Shown here one piece after another: positions 22,868 through 26,630 of a DNA stretch of 26,630 nucleotides. The notes below the pieces were generated by a model. That model searched no databases. It was not told where the DNA came from and saw only the letters and a list, made by a program, of their open reading frames with translations. The translations under genes were made by a program, and so were the position numbers. Location of the stretch: NCBI GenBank assembly GCA_024278415.1, contig JAJRTI010000564.1, positions 1 to 26,630 on the forward strand, in the 5' to 3' direction. Numbering within the stretch: position 1 is the stretch's first letter; every line of letters starts with the position of its first letter. Origin of the DNA: Planctomycetota bacterium. GTDB taxonomy: Bacteria; Planctomycetota; Brocadiia; JAJRTI01.

Positions 22868-25800
22868 CTACTTGTTGCGCACGATCTCGTACCAGAGCGT
22901 CTGCCATCGAGGGCCTGCGTCGATCTCGACCGCGTCGCGGTCGCGGCGCACAGGCACGCGTGGGCCTCGCTGGCCATCGCTGCCAAGCGCGAACACCTCG
23001 ACCGGGCCGAGGCGGAGCCGCACCTGGGCGCGCACCAACTCGCAGCGCACGGGCGCGTACCCGTAGTTGAGCACCCGCGTCCGGCTGTCGCCCCAGACCA
23101 TGGCGGTATTCTCGGCCTGCGCCGCGGCCGTGAGCAGGATCGAGGTGGACCGGTCCAGGGGCTGGCCGTCGCGAGACACCAGACTGACCGCGGCGAAGCG
23201 CGTGGACGCGCGCAGGGCCATGTGGGCGAGCGTCACCTCGCGGCCACCCACGAACCCAACCGCGGCTTCGACCTGGGGAGCCTGCACCGTGACCAAGCCC
23301 GCCTGCGCGTCCCACCGCAACTCGCCCGTGTCGCAGACGTACGGCCCGCGCGGCGCGGCCGCGGCTGGCGGGGCTGGGCGCTTCGCGTCGAATCCTGTGG
23401 TGCGCACACGGTGCAGCAGCGCGGCTTCGCCGGGGATCGGCCACACCACCGGCGCGCCGGAGTCGCACTGCGCCGCGGTGTAGGCCAACTCGACCGTCTG
23501 CCGGGCCGGCCTCACCAGCCCCTCGCGGAAGATTCGCGCGGCTACTGGGAACTGCGAGATGAGCGGCGAGTCGCCGTACGACGCAATGTAGTGGAACTGG
23601 AGCGCGGTCTCGTCGAGCCGCCCGCGCGAGCCGCCGTAGGAGTGCAGGGTGATGCTGTCCCAGTCCTGGAACGCGGCATAGGCCGCAAAGAGTATGGGCA
23701 TCTCCGCGCGCCACTGGTGCGCGCAGAACTCGTTGTACTCCGACACGCTCATCGGCTTGCCAGCCACGGCGGTGAACGCGGGGCCGATGATGTTGCCGCC
23801 CGCGCTGTGCACCATGGCTTGGTCGAACGGCGCGGTCCAGTAGGAGTGCGCGTCCACGTAGTCCAGCCGGGACTGGGCGCGTATCTGGCACGGCCGGGTG
23901 CGCGCCTGCGTGTCGCGGATCGGGCATCGCAGGCCCAAGCTTCTCAGGTGCGCGGCCATGAGGCGCTGATACTCCTCGCCCAGGCCCGACACGAACCGCA
24001 CCATGTCCGCGTACCGCGCCCGGCTGTACGGCCCGCGGCCGCGCAGCTCCGGCGCGAATGCGACCGAGCCGAGCGTCTCTTGCGGGTTCAGTCCCACCGC
24101 GTGGGGCGCGCGCCACGCGGCCTCGAGCGCGGCCGTATCTCGATACCGCGCGGCCAGCCAGGCATTCCAGCGCTTGTAGAGTTGTTGTTGGTAGTGCGCT
24201 GGATACCCCGCGTACATGGGACGGCTGAAGCCGCTGTAGAGAACACCCTCCTCGTTTTTCAACTCGACCGACGCCACCACCGGGTCGTCGGCATAGCGCA
24301 GGCCCGTGTAGCGGTTCACGTGCGTGAGCAGTTGCCGCTGGAACCGCTTCTGAAGCTCGATCATGCGCGCGTCGTACGTCGTCACGAACAGCCGTGTCTT
24401 GTGCCAAGGCGTGGCGCGCAGCAGGCTCGGCACGTCGGCCACGCCGTCGGCCGGGGTGAACGTGCGGGAGGTCATCAGATCGAGCTGCACGTAGATCCCG
24501 TGGGCCTTGCACTGCGCGATGAACGAGTCGAGCCGCTCCAGCGCGGGCGGATACAGCGCGGTCGTGCCGGGCTTCCACGACGCCGGGCCGAACAGCGCGG
24601 GCCGGTCCTTGGCCCAGGGCACGACCTTGTGGTCCGCTCCATGGATGCGCACCAGGTTGACGCCCAGCTTGGCCAATCGATTCGCGATGCGCCGGGCATC
24701 GTCCATGCTCACGGGCATGGCGAAGCGGCCGGGCATGTTCACCGCGTAGAAGCGCACGCGCTCGCCGCGGCCGTTGGCGAAGTGGCCGTCCTGGCCGACG
24801 TGGATGAACCCGTCGCGGTCGATACGCGTCCGACGCGCGCGCACGTCGCTGAGCGAGCAAGGCCCGTCGCCCAGATAGCCCGCCATATCGCGCAGCGGCT
24901 TGCCTGTGAGCGAGCCATCGCCGTCGTACGGAATCTCGAACGGCGCCCACGCCGCGGAGGCCGGCTCGTGGGCCGCCAGCCGGATTCCGTCGAGGAACGC
25001 GTCGCCCGATCCGCGGTTGACGAACGTCAGCACGTACGGCCCGCTGCGGGCGGGCGTGCGGAAGGCGACGCCGACCGCCGCGAAGCCTTTGGTGAAGCCG
25101 CCGTGCTTGTAGGGCGCGGTGAGCCGCGGCGTGTCCTCGATCCGGCCCGTTCGCCAGTCCACGTGGCGAAGGCCTTCCGCTGTGCGGCAACTCAGCCCCA
25201 CCGCGATGCGGCCCTTCCCTTTCGTCGTCCACTCGTATCGCACCGCGTACCACGTCTCGGCATCGAGGCGGACCTCCTGCTCGACGCGGCTCTTGGGCTC
25301 AAGCCGCAGGCACGAGCGTCCGTCGGACGCCAGGCCGGCCACGTTCGAGGCTTGGCCGGACACACTCCAGCCCGCGGCCGCCTTCTCGAAGCTGCCGTTG
25401 CGGACAAGGCTGTCGCCTAGGGCGTCGGGCGACTCTTGGAGCGTCACGTCATCAAGATAGAACTCCGCCGCGCCTCCGCCGGCGCGTCGGAATGCAATGC
25501 GCAGGCGATCGATCTTCGCCGGCGTGTTTGCGGAGTTGGCCCCGGCGCTGCTTGGGTCGCGCATGCGAATGAACTTCTCGTTCGGCCACCACACTCCCGT
25601 TCCGGCCAGGCTGTGCCCGCCGAACACGCCGATCCACCGCTTGCCGTCGCCCACCCACGCGTCGATGCGCGCGTCGCCGCGGACCACACGCGCCCAGTAC
25701 GCGAGGCGGTACGTCGCGCCGGGCCGCAGCCCCGTGATGTCCTTGCGCACGCCGGCCCATCCGGCGCCTGCGGCCACCACGTGCAAGCTCTGCCGACCCG

Positions 25801-26041
25801 ACCGTGCGTAGGCCGCGGACTTCTCACACCGAACGGACTTGCCCATGGCCGGCCACGCGTCCGTGTGCGGCGACTCCATGCCCGCGTCGGCCAGCACGTT
25901 GGGCCCCAGGGCTTGGCCCGCGGCTGAGCCGCTGGCGACCAGCAAAACGGTGAGGGTTCGTAGCATGTGGGCGACACGAATGGATCGACGCCGTAGCCGC
26001 CGAACCGCGGCCGCCAATCGTCCATGGGCTGTGAGTGTCAT
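22868..26041 (-). CDS. Large secreted clan GH-A glycoside hydrolase with two N-terminal CBM-like domains
   Basis: 1057 aa from ATG 26041; a second ATG at 25966 gives a cleaner signal peptide (MLRTLTVLLVASGSAAGQA) and 1032 aa. From the longer start: beta-sandwich CBM4/9/22-like domain about 45-203 (ending FYLDDVTLQES), a second about 210-357 (SLVRNGSFEKAAAGW to FLDGIRLAAHE), a cellulase-like TIM barrel about 400-830, and a C-terminal beta domain to 1057. In the barrel SVELKNEEG gives the clan-A acid/base (Asn596-Glu597), and SVSEYNE gives a candidate nucleophile, Glu768. ADHKVVPW and AHSYW also fit barrel strands. It is a secreted retaining glycosidase of GH5-like type; substrate unknown. It is in line with the GH123-like gene, 188 bp apart. 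Confidence 0.85.
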   Translation of the reverse strand: MTLTAHGRLAAAVRRLRRRSIRVAHMLRTLTVLLVASGSAAGQALGPNVLADAGMESPHTDAWPAMGKSVRCEKSAAYARSGRQSLHVVAAGAGWAGVRKDITGLRPGATYRLAYWARVVRGDARIDAWVGDGKRWIGVFGGHSLAGTGVWWPNEKFIRMRDPSSAGANSANTPAKIDRLRIAFRRAGGGAAEFYLDDVTLQESPDALGDSLVRNGSFEKAAAGWSVSGQASNVAGLASDGRSCLRLEPKSRVEQEVRLDAETWYAVRYEWTTKGKGRIAVGLSCRTAEGLRHVDWRTGRIEDTPRLTAPYKHGGFTKGFAAVGVAFRTPARSGPYVLTFVNRGSGDAFLDGIRLAAHEPASAAWAPFEIPYDGDGSLTGKPLRDMAGYLGDGPCSLSDVRARRTRIDRDGFIHVGQDGHFANGRGERVRFYAVNMPGRFAMPVSMDDARRIANRLAKLGVNLVRIHGADHKVVPWAKDRPALFGPASWKPGTTALYPPALERLDSFIAQCKAHGIYVQLDLMTSRTFTPADGVADVPSLLRATPWHKTRLFVTTYDARMIELQKRFQRQLLTHVNRYTGLRYADDPVVASVELKNEEGVLYSGFSRPMYAGYPAHYQQQLYKRWNAWLAARYRDTAALEAAWRAPHAVGLNPQETLGSVAFAPELRGRGPYSRARYADMVRFVSGLGEEYQRLMAAHLRSLGLRCPIRDTQARTRPCQIRAQSRLDYVDAHSYWTAPFDQAMVHSAGGNIIGPAFTAVAGKPMSVSEYNEFCAHQWRAEMPILFAAYAAFQDWDSITLHSYGGSRGRLDETALQFHYIASYGDSPLISQFPVAARIFREGLVRPARQTVELAYTAAQCDSGAPVVWPIPGEAALLHRVRTTGFDAKRPAPPAAAAPRGPYVCDTGELRWDAQAGLVTVQAPQVEAAVGFVGGREVTLAHMALRASTRFAAVSLVSRDGQPLDRSTSILLTAAAQAENTAMVWGDSRTRVLNYGYAPVRCELVRAQVRLRLGPVEVFALGSDGQRGPRVPVRRDRDAVEIDAGPRWQTLWYEIVRNK

Positions 26042-26100
26042 GGCGCCTGCCTCGTCCTTGGCAATGGGTCAATCGAGCCGGTCATAGTAGGGCGATTCAT

Positions 26101-26310
26101 GGTTTTCGCTGTTTCGCGTGGAGAGGCCTGCGCTTGTCTCGTAGTCTGTAATGGCGGAGCCACAGAAGGACGGAGGCCACTAAGACACAAAGGCGCCACG
26201 TCGCACGAAGGCAAACGAATCCCCTCATGCTCCTCTTTGTGTCGCTTTGTGCCTGGGTGTCTTTGTGGCCTCTGAAGCCGGGCTTGACCCACATGAAACA
26301 GCGAGGAACC
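26101..26310. repeat. Dispersed palindromic element, type A, copy 2
   Basis: Inner arms GAGGCCACTAAGACAC (26173-26188) and GTGTCTTTGTGGCCTC (26257-26272) pair at 15 of 16 positions. Outer arms near 26101-26118 (GGTTTTCGCTGTTTC) and 26292-26310 (GAAACAGCGAGGAACC) also pair, giving a nested palindrome of about 210 bp. Interior words match the copy near 2676-2782. It has no coding potential I can support and lies upstream of the leftward glycosidase gene. Confidence 0.7.
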
Positions 26311-26469
26311 CATGACGTAGGTATCAACGGAACTCAAGCTGAACATGCGGCCACATGAGGATGGCATTCGCGGTGCGGCGAACACAAGGCCGGCGGGCCG
26401 GCGCAATGGCATTGACTCAGGGAACTCCGACCGCAGGATCCACGATGCATTGGCCAGAGCAGACTCCGT

Positions 26470-26610
26470 GCCAGCTTTAGCTGGCCTTTCTGAGTGCCAC
26501 CAGATTCATCTGGTGGTGAGCATGGCAATCGACTCAAGTCGATAAGGAGCCTGCTTCAGCAGGACTTTTCTTGCTGCTGCAAGCGAATCAAGAAGCCGCG
26601 CTAAAGCGCG
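26470..26610. repeat. Cluster of six mini-hairpins
   Basis: Six perfect short stems occur in about 140 bp: GCCAGC-TTTA-GCTGGC (26470-26485), CCACCAGA-TTCA-TCTGGTGG (26497-26516), ATCGACT-CA-AGTCGAT (26528-26543), CCTGC-TTCA-GCAGG (26550-26563), CTTGC-TGCT-GCAAG (26570-26583) and CGCGCT-AA-AGCGCG (26597-26610). Spacers are A/T-rich. Arms differ but layout is constant and TTCA recurs as the loop. A similar GGCTTTCAAGCC stem occurs near 10855. No gene is present; function unknown. Confidence 0.85.
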
Positions 26611-26630
26611 CTCCAGCCAATGAAGCGAAG

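Overview
The window is GC-rich (except a short AT-richer patch near 11.9-12.4 kb) and looks like a chromosomal segment of a polysaccharide-degrading bacterium of the PVC type or a similar lineage (Planctomycetota, Lentisphaerota/Kiritimatiellota, Hydrogenedentota and relatives). The evidence is gene content only: a Cys-type sulfatase, a UroD-fold protein, a neutral-ceramidase-like hydrolase, a GH123/DUF4091-like protein, large secreted clan-A glycosidases and many intergenic palindromic repeats. The phylum cannot be fixed from this sequence.

Layout. (1) 1-776: C-terminal part of a membrane protein fused to a two-cluster ferredoxin, resembling an HgcA-HgcB fusion. (2) 1507-2511, minus: Gfo/Idh/MocA oxidoreductase. 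(3) 2945-9424, plus: a catabolic run of UroD-like protein, ceramidase-like hydrolase, sulfatase, secreted TIM-barrel protein and SLC13/ArsB-type permease, with a three-block 7-bp tandem repeat at 3924-4040 that supplies the UroD-like stop codon. (4) 9454-10731, minus: secreted sialidase-fold (Asp-box) protein. (5) 10.7-12.0 kb: repeat-rich and decayed, with a 28-bp perfect hairpin, a CBM9-like relic with an in-frame TGA, and a long inverted-repeat element.

(6) 12.0-19.5 kb is the most interesting part: an apparent ribosomally made, post-translationally modified peptide (RiPP) locus. A 57-aa precursor (12429-12602, plus) has a double-glycine leader and a Cys-free core. It faces a leftward operon encoding a 1033-aa C39 peptidase-ABC exporter with two N-terminal cyclic-nucleotide-binding-like domains, an HlyD-type adaptor, a 52-aa unknown protein that is translationally coupled on both sides, and a B12-binding radical SAM enzyme of the RiPP C-methyltransferase type with a C-terminal PqqD/RRE-like winged helix. 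In the proposed scheme the radical SAM enzyme modifies the core, the C39 domain cuts after Gly-Gly, and the exporter with HlyD secretes the product. A sigma-54-like promoter lies upstream of the precursor, and a strong hairpin separates the two converging units.

(7) 19515-26041, minus: a transposase-tail fragment abutting the exporter, a GH123/DUF4091-like gene broken by one TAA codon, and a 1057-aa secreted glycosidase. (8) 26042-26630: a copy of a dispersed palindromic element and a cluster of six mini-hairpins. No rRNA, tRNA or CRISPR array was seen.
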